In this document: in pieces, positions 43,991 through 56,349 of the stretch
How the letters are laid out: each line of letters begins with the position of its first letter
Position numbering within the stretch: the stretch's first letter is position 1
Source of the DNA: Diphasiastrum complanatum
Taxonomy: Eukaryota > Streptophyta > Lycopodiopsida > Lycopodiales > Lycopodiaceae
Direction: 5' to 3'
NCBI GenBank assembly: GCA_029204225.1
Contig: CM055094.1
Location: 13,500,108-13,564,107, forward strand
Length of the DNA stretch: 64,000 bases
Translations under genes and position numbers: made by a program
Notes under the pieces: generated by a model
Seen by the model: the letters and a program-made list of their open reading frames with translations, nothing else
Database searches by the model: none
Told to the model about the DNA's origin: nothing

Positions 43991-45415
43991 GTGAGGCATC
44001 TTTCAATCAAGAAAGTCCGAGTAGTGCACGAGACCAAAGTTCAATCTCTGGAGAGCTGGAGTATGTAGGAATTATTCAAGATATATATGAAGTGTGTTTT
44101 GGTAATAATGGTAAATAGTTTTGTTTGATGTGAAATGGTTCAAAATCAATTATCAAGGGTCAAATGCAACCGTGAAAAGAGATTGTAGTGGATTTTTTGC
44201 TATCGATTCAACCAAGACATTAAGCATGGATTTTTCAAACACATTGGTGTTGCCTTGTCATTGTGAACAGGTGTGTCACATGAGTTTGACATCCATTTTT
44301 TCTCAATCATAATCAGTAATATACACTATTTCATTGCAATTCCATGACATTGTTTGAACAAACTTTTTAACTTAACATTGTTAAATGTGCAAGTATTTTT
44401 TCAACCAGATCGACTAAACAACTGTGAAAAGTATAGTACTAAGGGCCATAAATGGATCTTTGAATGATCCACAAGGTGATAGTATGCTTGTTAAACAATC
44501 TATCAGAAACTAGTCTCAGAAAACAAGATCTAGTTTAGCAGCTTGATAGGAAACAAGTAGAGACAATCAAAGCATTGATCAATTAGTATAATCCAACTCC
44601 ACATGTGTGGAAATAAGGCTGTAGTACGGCCTGTAGACAGTGTTTACAAAGTGCCAAAGCTGGGTTTCATTGGAAAAATAGAGTAATCACCATACAATGA
44701 GAGGAAACTCGAGTTTCTCCTTGAGGCTCCAAAAAGTTTCTATCTTCTCACTATGGAGAATGGGAATACATAGTAAAACACACTTCCTTTGCAAAGTTAG
44801 GTGAAAATCCAGCATGTAATAAGGAAGTAGACTCCACTTTCTTGCCCTAATTTGAAAACCCTAGCCTAGATTCAAGAGTCATGCTTGGTAGGTGCATGGT
44901 GAGTACAAATCTCATCATAAATCATGGTCTAGATCTTACAAAGTAGGAATCACTACCAAATAGACACAACCACTCCTCTTGACTCGTGGTAACCTACTTT
45001 AGGTGTGTATGTACAAGTGGCACTTTGGCCATTGAAGCAACCAACAAACAATATTGACAAAATGTACAATATTCTACATGGCTAGATTTGCCAATGTAGG
45101 CAATTTTTCACAACAACAAGTGGTGGTATGTTGTTCAGGTTAGCCACACGCAAGACATGTATTTGAAAATGCATACATTGAGAATGAAATGGAAGACTTG
45201 AATATTGACAACACAAACATGGACGTTGATGAGGATATAAAAATATCTCCAAGTTTTTTAAATATTATAGAATATACTATAAATAAATCGAATGATTCTA
45301 ACACAAACGACAATATTGAGAGAGTCCGATTACTATAGTACTGATAATGAAATTCATCTAAGCGGAGATGAGTTTCAAGATGTACTGGCTGATGAATTTG
45401 AATCTTGTTATGATT

Positions 45416-45418
<3 letters not shown>
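43991..45418 (+). pseudogene. CACTA 3' fragment (plus copy), with an insertion
   Basis: Matches 25990-26715 in reverse: frame 44121-44312 (FDVKWFKINYQGSNATVKRD, DUF4216) and the acidic tail at about 45190-45400. Between about 44420 and 45115 the plus copy holds roughly 700 bp absent from the minus copy, ending in AATTTTTCACAACAACAAGTGG. That insert has no recognised coding signal. Confidence 0.65.

Positions 45419-45453
<35 letters not shown>
45419..45453. repeat. (TA)n microsatellite
   Basis: An uninterrupted TA run of about 34 bp, followed by TCACAACC as at 25982-25989. Confidence 0.9.
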
Positions 45454-45456
<3 letters not shown>

Positions 45457-45479
45457 AACCATTGACATGATAAATTAAT

Positions 45480-46721
45480 AGTTTGTGTAATTATTGCATC
45501 TTTATAATAGATTTTTGTATTTTTCAAGTTCATCTTGAGTTCTATCTAGCAATCACTTCTGATTCATTTTAAATCAAATGCTTTAACTGCAATCTATATC
45601 TTACTAAAGATCTAGCAAAAATTGATTGACCAAATAAAACAATTAGTGAATATACGTTGATCATTTATATATGCTTAAAAAGTAATTTTCTTTTGAAACA
45701 TCCTTACTATACTGAAAATATATATATTCAAACAATATCTTCATATCTTCACTTTGGTCGAAATAACTTTTCTTTTCAAATAAGAAAAAAAATTGTAGAT
45801 ATATACTTTTTGGTTTCAATATTCTTTCTTTACTTGTTTGCTCAGTCCACAATGTTGACATTGCAATTCATCAGAATCAAGAATGCACAATCATGTGAAT
45901 TATATATTTACATAGTCATGCACAATCATGCAAATTATATATTCACATAGTCATCATATATTCACATTATAATATGAGAAATAATGATACACTTTTTCAT
46001 AGTGTTCGATTATTCATTCATCTTTGCTACCACACAAATGTATATAACATTGCTTTTTTTTCATCAACAAATTTTTGGAACATAACGATTTCGTCAAAGC
46101 ATAATAATTTGACATCATGATCATTTAATTTTTAGTTCAAAATCATGATCACATAATAATCATTTTATTATTAGTCAACACTTATTCAAAATCTCAAAAG
46201 AAGTCTTATTCAAATTAATCCAACTTTGAAATTCTCTGGAAATTTGCCACGTGTGGCAAATCTCCAAATTACACTTCTAGTGAAAGTTGGTTAAATAACA
46301 GTCATGCATGGCACTTCCACGCGTGGCTCAACCATGACAGTCACCTTGGCACTCATTTTTTAAAATTCTATTTTAAAAACAAATTGTGTGGTACTGCCAT
46401 GTGTGGCAGTGCCACGCAAAACTAAACAATTTATTGTCGGACCCCACCTCCTTTGAGTTTCTCTCTCTAGTCGAGTTTTCTCACATGGATTTTCTCTCTA
46501 CCTGAGAGAAGGGCATTTCCAGACTTATATTTCAATTGTACAAGTATCCACACTTGTGAATGTACTTGTCTTGATGATTTATGCATGGTAGAAAGTGCTC
46601 TTGCCTTAGATTTATGCAATAGATCTTGATGTTCGATCTATGTGTGATCTATGTGCAATCATAAAGTCTTAGGAGATCAATAACACACTTTGTGGCACTC
46701 CCACATGTGTGAATCTGAACA
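45480..46721 (+). repeat. Copia B LTR region (plus copy)
   Basis: Ends ...GAATCTGAACA directly before the primer site. Matches 25078-25941 in reverse, with GCCACGTGTGGC and similar short palindromes. The left LTR boundary is not clear. Confidence 0.55.
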
Positions 46722-46733
46722 TGGTATCAGAGC
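46722..46733 (+). promoter_or_regulatory. Copia primer-binding site (plus copy)
   Basis: TGGTATCAGAGC, complementary to initiator methionine tRNA. Confidence 0.85.
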
Positions 46734-47164
46734 TAGCCTAAGATATCCATGCATATGTCAATTTGATGTGAAAATTTGCCTTGAAATCAAGACTTTTCTA
46801 GTGTACTTGCATCTACCAAAATTTGAATGGTTGGTGCTTCTCCAAGGTGGATACCTCAAAGTGATGTAGGTAGGGCACCTAACCTATGTAGACACGTCAA
46901 TTTAGTCTCACTTCTTGCTTTTTGATCCAAAAACTCAAGGGAAAGCTTGTCAATCTTGTCTATTTGAGATCTAGACAATTTTTTGAGGTCATAGCCACAT
47001 AGTTTCATGCAATCCAATTGTATTTGAGTCATTTGTGAATGTTTTTGAGTGCTTGAGTCAAGTTGACCCAAACTTTGTCCATGCACTATCTTGGGATGAG
47101 AGTTTGATCTAGTTTGAGAGAGATTGGTAGAGCTAGTGAGATAGGTCTCACACCAAGTCTCATA
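46734..47164 (+). other. Copia B leader (plus copy)
   Basis: Counterpart of 24545-25065. The minus-strand frame 46856-47086 is the shadow of the plus-strand frame in the other copy. Confidence 0.6.
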
Positions 47165-47470
47165 TTGGAAACATTCATCTTTATGATATGTAGGGACATC
47201 CTAGCCCTTTTCTTGTACTTTTGGACATCTTGGAGCTCTTGAGACTCCTCCTCAAGTCCTAGCACAATCTCCATCACATCTTGGGGCACCAAAATCGAGT
47301 CCATCCTCACCTTCCAAATGTCATAATTGGAGGTGTTCAATCACTCACTTGACATTAATAGGAAGGAACCTATGGAAGCCATGAAAAGTGAAAAAGATGT
47401 CTTGTAATGGATCAGAAGGTGTTGCTTCTCTCTCAATAATGGATCCTTAAAAGGTGCACTACCCAAACTA
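47165..47470 (-). pseudogene. Copia B gag 5' part, inverted within the plus copy
   Basis: NTSNYDIWKVRMDSILVPQD and QELQDVQKYKKRARMSLHII are read on the minus strand although leader, later gag and protease of this element are on the plus strand. The junction with the leader is inside the gag (after ...IKMNVSN). The stop found in the other copy at 24301 is absent here. Confidence 0.8.
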
Positions 47471-48445
47471 AGATGTCTCCACCTGCAAGTAAGGATCTTC
47501 AAGCCTCCACGGATCTTTCCTCCACCTGTGTCCCTAATCTTAATCACAAAGGTAGATAACAAGTGGCCTCAAGTATTCACCACCCAACCATAGCTAGCTA
47601 GCACATGCAATCCTGCATCTAGGCTAATCTAGCACCTCCTTGCTAACCAATAACTAACCACAAGCATACCACCACACACCATAGCATACTCAAGATCCAA
47701 ACCCTACTTATGTCTCATACCATAAGCAAGATCCAAACCCTAAGCATACTACACTCAAGAAAACACTCTATACACTAGTAGCCACACTAGAGCATAAGCA
47801 TAGCAAACAAGAGAGATCTCTCCTCCTCTCATATAGATGGCAATTGGCACCCTCCAATACACTATGGAGTTCCATGCACAACCAATGAGAAAGAGAGAGG
47901 CCTAGAGGAGTTAAAGAACCTTTATAGGCTTATGGAAGGTCAAGAGACTTCTTCCATAACCTATGACTCTTTGAATGCTTTTCTTATGGGAGTTGGACCC
48001 TTTGGAAGGGCACCCTCCTACTAGGTCCCATTGCCCAAGTTGTGCTTGTATACTTTGGTCCAAGACCAATAAAGTGATATGGTTCAAGGTTGAGGCCCAA
48101 GGTTTAGAAAAATAGCCAAACACCCATGGTAATGATTTTCTAACACCTCACTATATTCCATACCTCTGACCAAGGCATAGACACCTACCTGCCCTTATCC
48201 AAGGACACCAATACCTTAATATAAAGGCACATACCCTTAATCCTTACGGTATCCCTTATTCAAGGGTAACTTGATTCCATACCTCCGACCAAGGTATAGT
48301 TACTTGTATGCTCTTATCCAAAGGCACCTACCCTTAATTGTTAGGGTACCCCTTATCCAAGGGTAACTTGCCATTTAGTCCCCAACACTAAATGGACACA
48401 TAGGGGTCACTGAAGTACTGCTAGTTACATAGGTATGTAACAGAG
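47471..48445 (-). repeat. LTR-like insertion with a tandem duplication
   Basis: The minus strand from about 48142 starts TGTTAGAAAATCATT after a purine tract (TGAGG), like an LTR. No partner LTR or primer site is seen. At 48154-48373 two diverged units of 100-120 bp (ATTCCATACCTCNGACCAAGG ... AAGGGTAACTTG) lie head to tail. This block separates the inverted gag start from the rest of gag. Confidence 0.45.
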
Positions 48446-48930
48446 GTGAAGAGGCTTTCTTCACAAAAGACAAATCCAAAGGCAAAGGTAAAGGCAAAGG
48501 CAAAGGCAAATAGTCCAAAGGTGGTAACTCAGATCATGATGATCACTCTTCCTCCTCCTCTTCTTTTAGAAAAAAATATAAGTCAAAGTTCAAGAAGGAC
48601 AAATCAAAGGAGGAGAGTGATGAGGAGTCATCACAAACAAGTTGCAAATCCAACAATAAGTGCTACTTTTGTGGTAAGAATGGGTATTTTGCTTCTAATT
48701 GTTACAAGAAGAAAGAGCTTAAGAGGGATGGTGATGTGGTAGCAAGTGGGACTAGATGTGGTAATATTTCAAGATTGATGTTAATCCTTGTGGACGTGTG
48801 GCCAAGAGGAACTTGGATCATCTCAAGGAGGAGAAGGCAAGTAATCTACCTCAACCTGTGTTCCAAGATGGTAAGGCTCATGAAGATGGTGCTTTGGCAA
48901 AAACACATGGAGAGTTATTATTTCATGTGA
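48446..48930 (+). pseudogene. Copia B gag C-terminal part with zinc knuckle (plus copy)
   Basis: Counterpart of 23780-24150. A lysine-rich linker is followed by CYFCGKNGYFASNCYKKK in another frame near 48661-48715. Frames 48446-48742 and 48736-48930 are shadows or shifted frames of this gag. Confidence 0.7.
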
Positions 48931-49577
48931 CTTATTACTTAAAGAATTCAATTGGAGGTATCTCCTATCAAAGGTACTTGATATGAAGATTGCAATAATC
49001 GATACTTTGGGGATCTTTAGAGCCATATGCTTTGTCAACATTCATTTGAAAGTAAGGAATAAGGAGGATCTAATCTCAATCTAGAGGATGATGGTAGGAT
49101 TTTCAAATCTACCAAAAATCCAAGTGTATGATGGAGATTTGTCAAGGCTTGAGGAGGAGGCTTCTCAACACAAGGTTTTATGGAGATATTCAAGAGTCAA
49201 GGCCGAGTCTATGTGGCTCACTTTTCATGGCAAAGAGGGGCAAGTTTCAGGTGGTATCTACTCCAACATTCACTTTTGCTTCTCTTCCATTATTTGATAT
49301 ACCATCTTGGTTTATTGAGATTTCTACATCTCAAAGTTCAAGTAAGGCAATAGTAGTTTAGTATGATGCTTATTATATGGACATATTCATTGTCATTGAT
49401 GGCTTAGATATGTTTCCAAATCATTTTGAAAGAAAGTGGTTGTCTCATCAAATGTATGCTCTTGGATCTAGTAAGAGCAAGAATGAGTTTGTTACTCATA
49501 GTGTGAAAGATCATGTTTTTACATGTTTTGAGGCAGTTCGTAAACTTCTCTTGAGATTAAGTGAAACATCCTTGTAG
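48931..49577 (+). pseudogene. Unrecognised ORF embedded in copia B (plus copy)
   Basis: The same arrangement as 23118-23745: frames 49088-49297 and 49377-49577 read MVGFSNLPKIQVYDGDLSRL and MFPNHFERKWLSHQMYALGS. A one-base change between them puts LPLFDIPSWFIEIST into the overlapping frame 49128-49361. No family recognised. Confidence 0.45.
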
Positions 49578-49639
49578 TCTAGGTCGAATTTTAACTCAGA
49601 GTCAAATACTGGCTCGAGTGAAATTTGAATTCTTCTTCA

Positions 49640-50440
49640 TCATTCCAGCCAAAGCAGAACCTATTCTACAAATATTGTAAGAGGATTGGCCATCTCATGG
49701 AGAATTGCAGAATACTCAAGTACACCAATGAAAAGAAGATGCAGTCCCAACAACAAGCAAATGCTGCCTCAACCAGTTACTCGCTCTAGCATGAAGAGAA
49801 AGATGAAACTACATTTTTGACCAAAGTCGAAGAGCAACAGGATATCGATTCCTGGTATTTGGACTCATGTGCAACACAACACATGACTCACGATCAAGAC
49901 TGGTTCCATGACTACAAGTCATACACCCATTCTAGAGTTGTGCAACTTGGAGACAACTCAACTCATTCCATTGCGGGTGAAGGAACAGTCAGAACCAAAT
50001 TCCCAAAAGGTGATGTAATGTTTTTGTCCAATGCTCTTCACATTCCAAATCTAACCAAAAACTTGCTCTCAGTTAGCAAAATCACAGATTCAGGTCAGAG
50101 GGTCGAATTTGATAGACAAGGCTGCACTATTCTTGACGAATCTAGAAAAATTTTTGCTTTTAGTAGAAGATGTGGCAATTTGCACAAACTCAGTTACTCC
50201 TATTCTACAAGTAGTCAAGCTCTTTTTACTACTACTTCTGATTCAAATAATATGTCATAGATTAGGCCATTTAAATTCTAGTTGTAATCAGCAAATGTTA
50301 AAACAAAACTTACTACAAAATTTACCCTTCATTAGCAAATCCAATACTCCATGTAAAAGCTGTATTTCCAGCAAGCATGTTAGAAGTTCAATCATTTCAG
50401 ATCCAGAATGTATTTTTTAAAATTTGCTAGATCTTGTACA
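49640..50440 (+). pseudogene. Copia B zinc knuckle, protease and pre-integrase (plus copy)
   Basis: The frame at 49817-50260 carries DSWYLDSCATQHMTHDQDW and LLSVSKITDSGQRVEFDRQG, and then the pre-integrase part. Frame 50109-50420 holds the shifted continuation (SNTPCKSCISSKHVRSS). The knuckle YKYCKRIGHL is at about 49665-49700. Confidence 0.8.
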
Positions 50441-50623
50441 CATGGACATTTGTGGTCCTATGTAGACCAGTTCCACAAGAGGAGCTGTCTATTTGTTGAC
50501 TATTATTGATGACTTCTCTCAAAGGACTAACATATTTCTTGAAGAACAAATCCAATACTCTCAAGTTCTTTATGCAGTTCAAGGCATCATCAGAAAAATC
50601 GACCCAGAGAAGAATCAAAGCTT
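50441..50623 (+). pseudogene. Copia B integrase start, cut by inverted-repeat arm 2
   Basis: Matches 22075-22250 in reverse up to AATCAAAGCTT. After that, the arm sequence (TTTGTGAAAACTTG) replaces the expected CTACACTCAG. Confidence 0.75.
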
Positions 50624-52167
50624 TTTGTGAAAACTTGTTCAAATTCTCCCCGATGGATTTGGAAGAGGCCATGAATACTTTTCTTAAAGTATTGCAATCC
50701 AAAAAGAATTTACTACCTTGGAGAATCAACTTGCCAACATGAACACCACATTAGAAATTATCTTCCAACATCAAGGAAGATGATGCAAAATTTTTACTAT
50801 AGATATAAGCTCCAAGGGCAAGATAACAGTTAAAATCAGAGATTCAAATCCAATAAGCAAGTAGTAGAAAAAAACAAATCAAAGGTGAATTTCTTTTAGA
50901 AGAAAAGGCTTGGTCATTTTACAAGTGAATGTTTTAAGAGGAAGATGACTTTAATAAAAGGTCGGTAGCCAAGGTAACTTTACATTTGATAAGGTGATGG
51001 GAGTTCCCTTATGATATCTTCAAATGTTATGTGTTATCTAATGGATCACGGGATTCAAGGTGGATAGGTAGGTGCTTCTACTAGTTCTCACATGACTAGT
51101 CACAATTAGGAGAAAAACATAATATTATGAAACATAGTAGGATTTATAAGCTAGAAGCTTCTATTTATAAGCATGGAGAAGTTAAGAATGTTATGCAAAT
51201 TTTGTCTTTGGTTGAGTTGTGGCACAAGAGATTGGGACATCCAATTTAAATGCATACATTATTTGGTCAATTATAATCTAACCGGGCTACCTCTTGATTT
51301 TTTTACAATATACAACACATGTTCACTTTTCTAGTAAAAGAGTGGTTTACAACACATGTTTACTACAAAACAATATACAGCACATTTGATACATTGATTA
51401 TTAATGACAATAGTAGGCATACATGGATATACTTACTTAAGAGCATGGAACAAGTGAAGGAGACATTCTTTAAGTTTAAATCTATGATGGAGAACCAACT
51501 CAGCATCAAGATGAAAATATTGAGATTAATCAATATGAGTAAATTTCTAAAGACTCTATCAAAATTTGTGACAACACATGGTATTCAAAGCCAAATTTCT
51601 TGCCCAAAGACTCCTCGACAAAATGAAATGGACAAGAGATAAAATAGAAGTTTTCATGTGTTCTAAAGCTCCCACTTTAGGTGGATGAGACAATCAATTA
51701 CACTTAACTTCATTTCAAATAGGCCACCATTTGCTCCACTTGATGGTAAGTTATCTTATTCAATTCTTTAAGGTAATTACCTCAAAGTGTTTTCATGCAA
51801 AAAGCTTGTCTGCCTTAAAACAAAAGAACACTTGTATGGGCTCAAGCAAGCCCCAAGATATTTGAATGCTTGATTCTAAATTTCTAGCGTGGGCTTTAGT
51901 TCATTGTGAGTGAGCATAATGCATTTTCTTAACATCACATTTATGATTGATGAATTTAACATCAGATTTTTATACTATATGTTAATGACACTGTTCAAGA
52001 AAGATAGTCATGGAGAAATTGTAAAGATCAAGCTAGCACTTAGCCAAGTGTTTGAAATAAAGCTTGGTTTAAGATTAAGAGATAGTAAGCGAGGTATAAG
52101 AGATAGAGAAGCAACCTCTGAAGACACTACTCTCTATAAAAGCTAATGAGCAGGCTCATATAGTTAA
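50624..52167 (+). pseudogene. Copia C remnant (arm 2)
   Basis: Identical to 4240-5783 in reverse: gag end, zinc knuckle, ELWHKRLGHP, integrase pieces (51319-51642), LYGLKQAPR near 51835 and the RT/RNase H linker at 51910-52146. Confidence 0.8.
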
Positions 52168-53366
52168 CAACTAATGGATTCATGAATCATTTTTTAGAAT
52201 TTACTTTTGGCCTTTTAATTTGTTAGACAAAAGTTGCCTCAATTAGTCACATCTATGTTAATTTAAAGGGCATTCCTTGGTGTCATACACCAAGATTTCT
52301 AGTATATGTAGCGAGCAATTAGTAATGCAACTCCTCGTAATATAGCTAATAATACTTGCAATGCTCCTTTCGATCCCCAATTATTTGCATCTACACGATT
52401 CATAGAAAGATACTAAAATGATCTCAAAAGCTCCAAGAACAAAGGATTCCAGGCAAGCTATGATCATCATCCAAGTGACTATAGCCATAGTATGCACTTT
52501 CACATAAGAATTCAAACCTTCAGTGTGTAAGAATGTATGGGATCTAAACCACGACGAGTTTGAAGGATATGCCAAGCCTCAAATTTTGCTTCAGGGTAGA
52601 ATAATAGTTCAGGTTGTTTGATCTACAATGCCCTTAGAAGTTATTATTTCTTGTTGCAGTTATCCAAAGGAGGAATAATAACCTCTGAGATTCGGCACAT
52701 AGAAAGACATCTAGATCTGAAGCTAATTTCCGATAAACAAGAATATGTATTATGTTGAAGCTCAAGTGAATTAAGATATAATTCTACAAGAGAGAAAAAA
52801 TTCAGAAAGGTATCGTTAAGTATATTTCAGGGAATTTGTCATATTAAATATCAAGTAGCTTTATGTGGGCATTGTAGATCAAGTAGCTTCATGTGGGATC
52901 GTCATGAAAATTTCACCTTCCATGCAGCCCTTGATTCCGAAAAAAAAAGAAATTGGACAGCATGTTAATGCTCAAAAAGGTAATAAAATAGAATGTTATG
53001 AGCTCTGCAGACAGAAAATTAACTTCATAGTTATATTCCAGAACTCCCTGGTGTGACAATTCATCATATAGATAAATATATGCCTTGTACAAGCACAGAA
53101 CTTATCCAGTTGATTGGGAAGAATCCCGCTCGTTTTCTATGATTGTATCAGTTTTGTACTGTACTAATCAATAGTATATCTAACTAATATATCCTGCGAA
53201 TTAGGAGCGTCTTAAAAAACGAGATATGCCGATATAAACCAATCTATAACTGGGTATTTATGTGGTCCGGCCACAGCCGCTAGAGATATTTTTAGGACAG
53301 CTATATAAGAGATCCAACAGCCACCATCTTGGCTGGAAAAAGTCTGTTAACAGAATAGACTGGCTT
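52168..53366. other. Gene-poor stretch downstream of ARD (arm 2)
   Basis: Mirror of 3041-4239. No gene recognised. Confidence 0.5.
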
Positions 53367-55111
53367 TCACTGAGTGGTAATCCGGTGTCTATGAACGGCC
53401 GCAGGGTTATTCAGCACTTTGTCCACGTATTCTTTCCTGTACCACGATCCAGACAATGAGAGCAGCGTAAAAGAGCTTGCTTTTTTTCGTGGTAGTCGAG
53501 AACTTTATGAATGCTAAGACAATTTGCAAATGTTACCCATGCTCAAGCTGGCTTACTTACCTTGCAGCACTTTCACTCTCCGCTCCATGCTGAGTCCTGT
53601 ATGGAACGTCTGTGTACAAGAGAAGTGCCTGTACCCAAGTATGCAGGCTTTAGAGTGTAACACTAGCACTGAAATCAACAAGACTCTGAAATCGTTATAT
53701 GGGAAAAAGTTTCATACATGGTTGCATTACCTTGATATAATTGTTCTCATCAATCGTAAACCTGTGAAACATTCCTGGAGGAAGAACAATCATATCACCC
53801 TTAGTTACTCGGAAACGAATCCATTTACCGTCATAATCTCGAATGTCCCAGTAGCCTGCAAACGCAAGATCAACCCATTACGGCTAAATTGTTCTTGCAA
53901 TCACTAAATTTTACTGAAAACACAGACAAAACAACATATTCTAATTTTTAAGCTAGTATTCGTTAATGGCCTCTTCTGACCGTTGCCATCAAGTATCAAC
54001 CGTATTTCCTCTTGAGAATGCATATGTTCTTGGAAAAATCCTTTCACTTTTTCTTCGAAATCTTCCATCTCTTTGGGGCAAACAGTCACAACCTCCTAGT
54101 GCCACACATCATTGAGAATATTAGCATCTCCCTCCTATTTATGGCCTATGATTTAATATAGCGATTCCAATAACAAACTCAAGCTGATAGAAACTCCAGA
54201 GTCACAAACCAACTGAATCAATTTAGGCGAGGACAATACCGAGTATTTGTACCCACGATCCATCTTGATTGTTTCTAGCAAAGTGTTCTTTTCCCATTCG
54301 TCTAAAGCTTCCATGTCAGCACTCCCAGCTCTGACAGTCAAAACTTGCATAGTTAGTAAATTGAGCTTGAATTTGCTCCTTTCATATCCTCTCCAATATC
54401 TCCAATAGGTACAAGCAAAACTAATCTTAGTAGTTGCTTGTTGAGTGTGAATACCGTGGATGTGTTCCTGTGGCACTGGACGATTGGGACTAAACTTGTG
54501 CGTACGCCGGTGATCCTCATCGTTTGCATTGTACTCCCAAGCTTCCAACTCTTTCTACATTCAGTGAAAACAATATAATTAGAACGTCTTAACTAGCAAA
54601 AGCTTTTGTAACTGAAATGTCATAACTGATCAACCATTCAGTATCAGTCCATTTATAGGTTGATGTGTCCATATTAGAAAAATGCTGGCAAGACTATGTG
54701 AAGTTATGAAGGAAAGAAAGCGATGTGCACTGCTTGCATGGGCTTTGGATCAAACCATCTTTCGACTCAAAAACATGTTCTCACCAATTCCGAAAGAAAA
54801 ACCTTTGCTGACAAGCTAATATATAGAAGTGCAACCGAATGCAAGAGAAATTAATTAGAGTAAGTGACGGATCGTGGAACAGCAAGTTGAATTAAACTCA
54901 CACTCTGGCCAGTCTATGTTCAATAATTATCCCACACTACTAAGCAATGACCACCCAGGTGCCCGTACACACTCCCAAATAGCTACCCAATATACAATTA
55001 GTTACAACCAACTATCGACACATAGCATAGACGAAAACTCCTGCTGCGAACGAGCATCACAAAAACAAGTGTGTAAACACGCACCTGAACGTGAATCTGG
55101 GCAATATCCAT
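53367..55111 (-). CDS. ARD: Acireductone dioxygenase (ARD), copy 2
   Basis: Identical to the gene at 1296-3040, read on the minus strand. Coding exons are at 55111-55085, 54554-54455, 54328-54240, 54095-53981, 53855-53731, 53628-53561 and 53436-53367. It shares every feature of copy 1, including the four metal ligands and the tandem AGAG acceptor of exon 3. The promoter region, with both TATA boxes, and the upstream minisatellite are also duplicated, so both copies should be expressed alike if both exist in the genome. The two genes are convergent. Confidence 0.88.
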
Positions 55112-55584
55112 GCTGAAATTGAATATACTGAGATAAGACCGACCAAAAAACACTATGCAGCAGAAGCCCAAAATGCTGTCAGAGCTAGTGAGTGCCAATG
55201 TAGGCTTTATACAGGAACAATGCATCAGAATTGGTCCTGGTATCGGTGGTGCAGAGAGCAGCAGTGTAGTGGTGGCGTTGGAGACAGGAAACTTCTCCCG
55301 ATCAGTGGGCGGCGGAGTAGTTTTTTGAGCAATAGCAGCGGACTAGCTAGCAGTATCTTTAGCTATAGAGCAATAGTGTGGTAGTTTCTCCACCGTCAGT
55401 GATATGTATGCGCGCACGAGAGCAAAAGCAAACAAAAGATCGAGAGAGAGATTTCCCAGATTTCGAAGTAGCGTAATAGATCGAGAAGGTCAGAGCCGCT
55501 TGTAGGGATGAAGGGTTAAGGGTGAAGGAGAGGTGGCGGTGGCACTGCAGCCTAAGTCTTCTCGGAGAGAACCAACGCCCAACC

Positions 55585-55612
55585 TTTATATATGCATGAC
55601 AACCTTTATATA
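55585..55612 (-). promoter_or_regulatory. Tandem-duplicated TATA box of ARD copy 2
   Basis: Mirror of 795-822. Confidence 0.55.
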
Positions 55613-55871
55613 TGCATGGCAAGACTAATGCAGGTGGCAACAATGACTATAAAGATTATGAAGAGAGATCTTGGGTATTTACTTCTAGTTGGTATTTACG
55701 CCTAAAAGTGTACTCCCTCTTGGGAGCCTATGTTTTACTTGTGTACTCTATGTAGAAGAACATTCTCCAATGATGGACTTTGTCAAAAATGAATACACAT
55801 GAGAGGCCCTCTTTTTCATGTACTCTCTATCATATTATACATCTAATTTCACTCCAACAAAACCATCACAT

Positions 55872-56349
55872 GGTACCCGGTCAAGATTTAAAACAGGTGA
55901 TCCGGTCGAGATTTGAGATACTGATCCGATCGAGATTTTGTCTTTTGGATCCGGTCGAGATGTGTTAACTCTGATTCGGTCGAGATTTTGTCTTTGGATT
56001 CGGTCGAGATTTTTTCTTTGGATCCAGTCGAGATGTGATGACTCTGCTGTGGTCGAGATTTAAAATAGGTGATCCGGTCGAGATTTTTTCTTTGGATCCA
56101 GTCGAGATTTGATGACTCTGCTCTGGTCGAGATTTTAAGCAGGTGATCCGGTCGATATGTGATGACTCTAATCCGGTCGTGATTTAAAACAAGTGATTCG
56201 GTCGATATGTGATGACTTTGATCTAGTCGAGATTTTGTCTTTGTTGGCATCCGGTCGAGATTGCCATTCGGTTGAGATTTGAGTTGTTGGTATCCGGTCA
56301 AGATTGCCATCCGGTTGAGATGTGAGTTGTTGGCATCCGGTTGCGATTG
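55872..56349. repeat. Minisatellite built on CCGGTCGAGAT (arm 2)
   Basis: Mirror of 58-535. It abuts the G1 LTR start at 56350. Confidence 0.85.
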
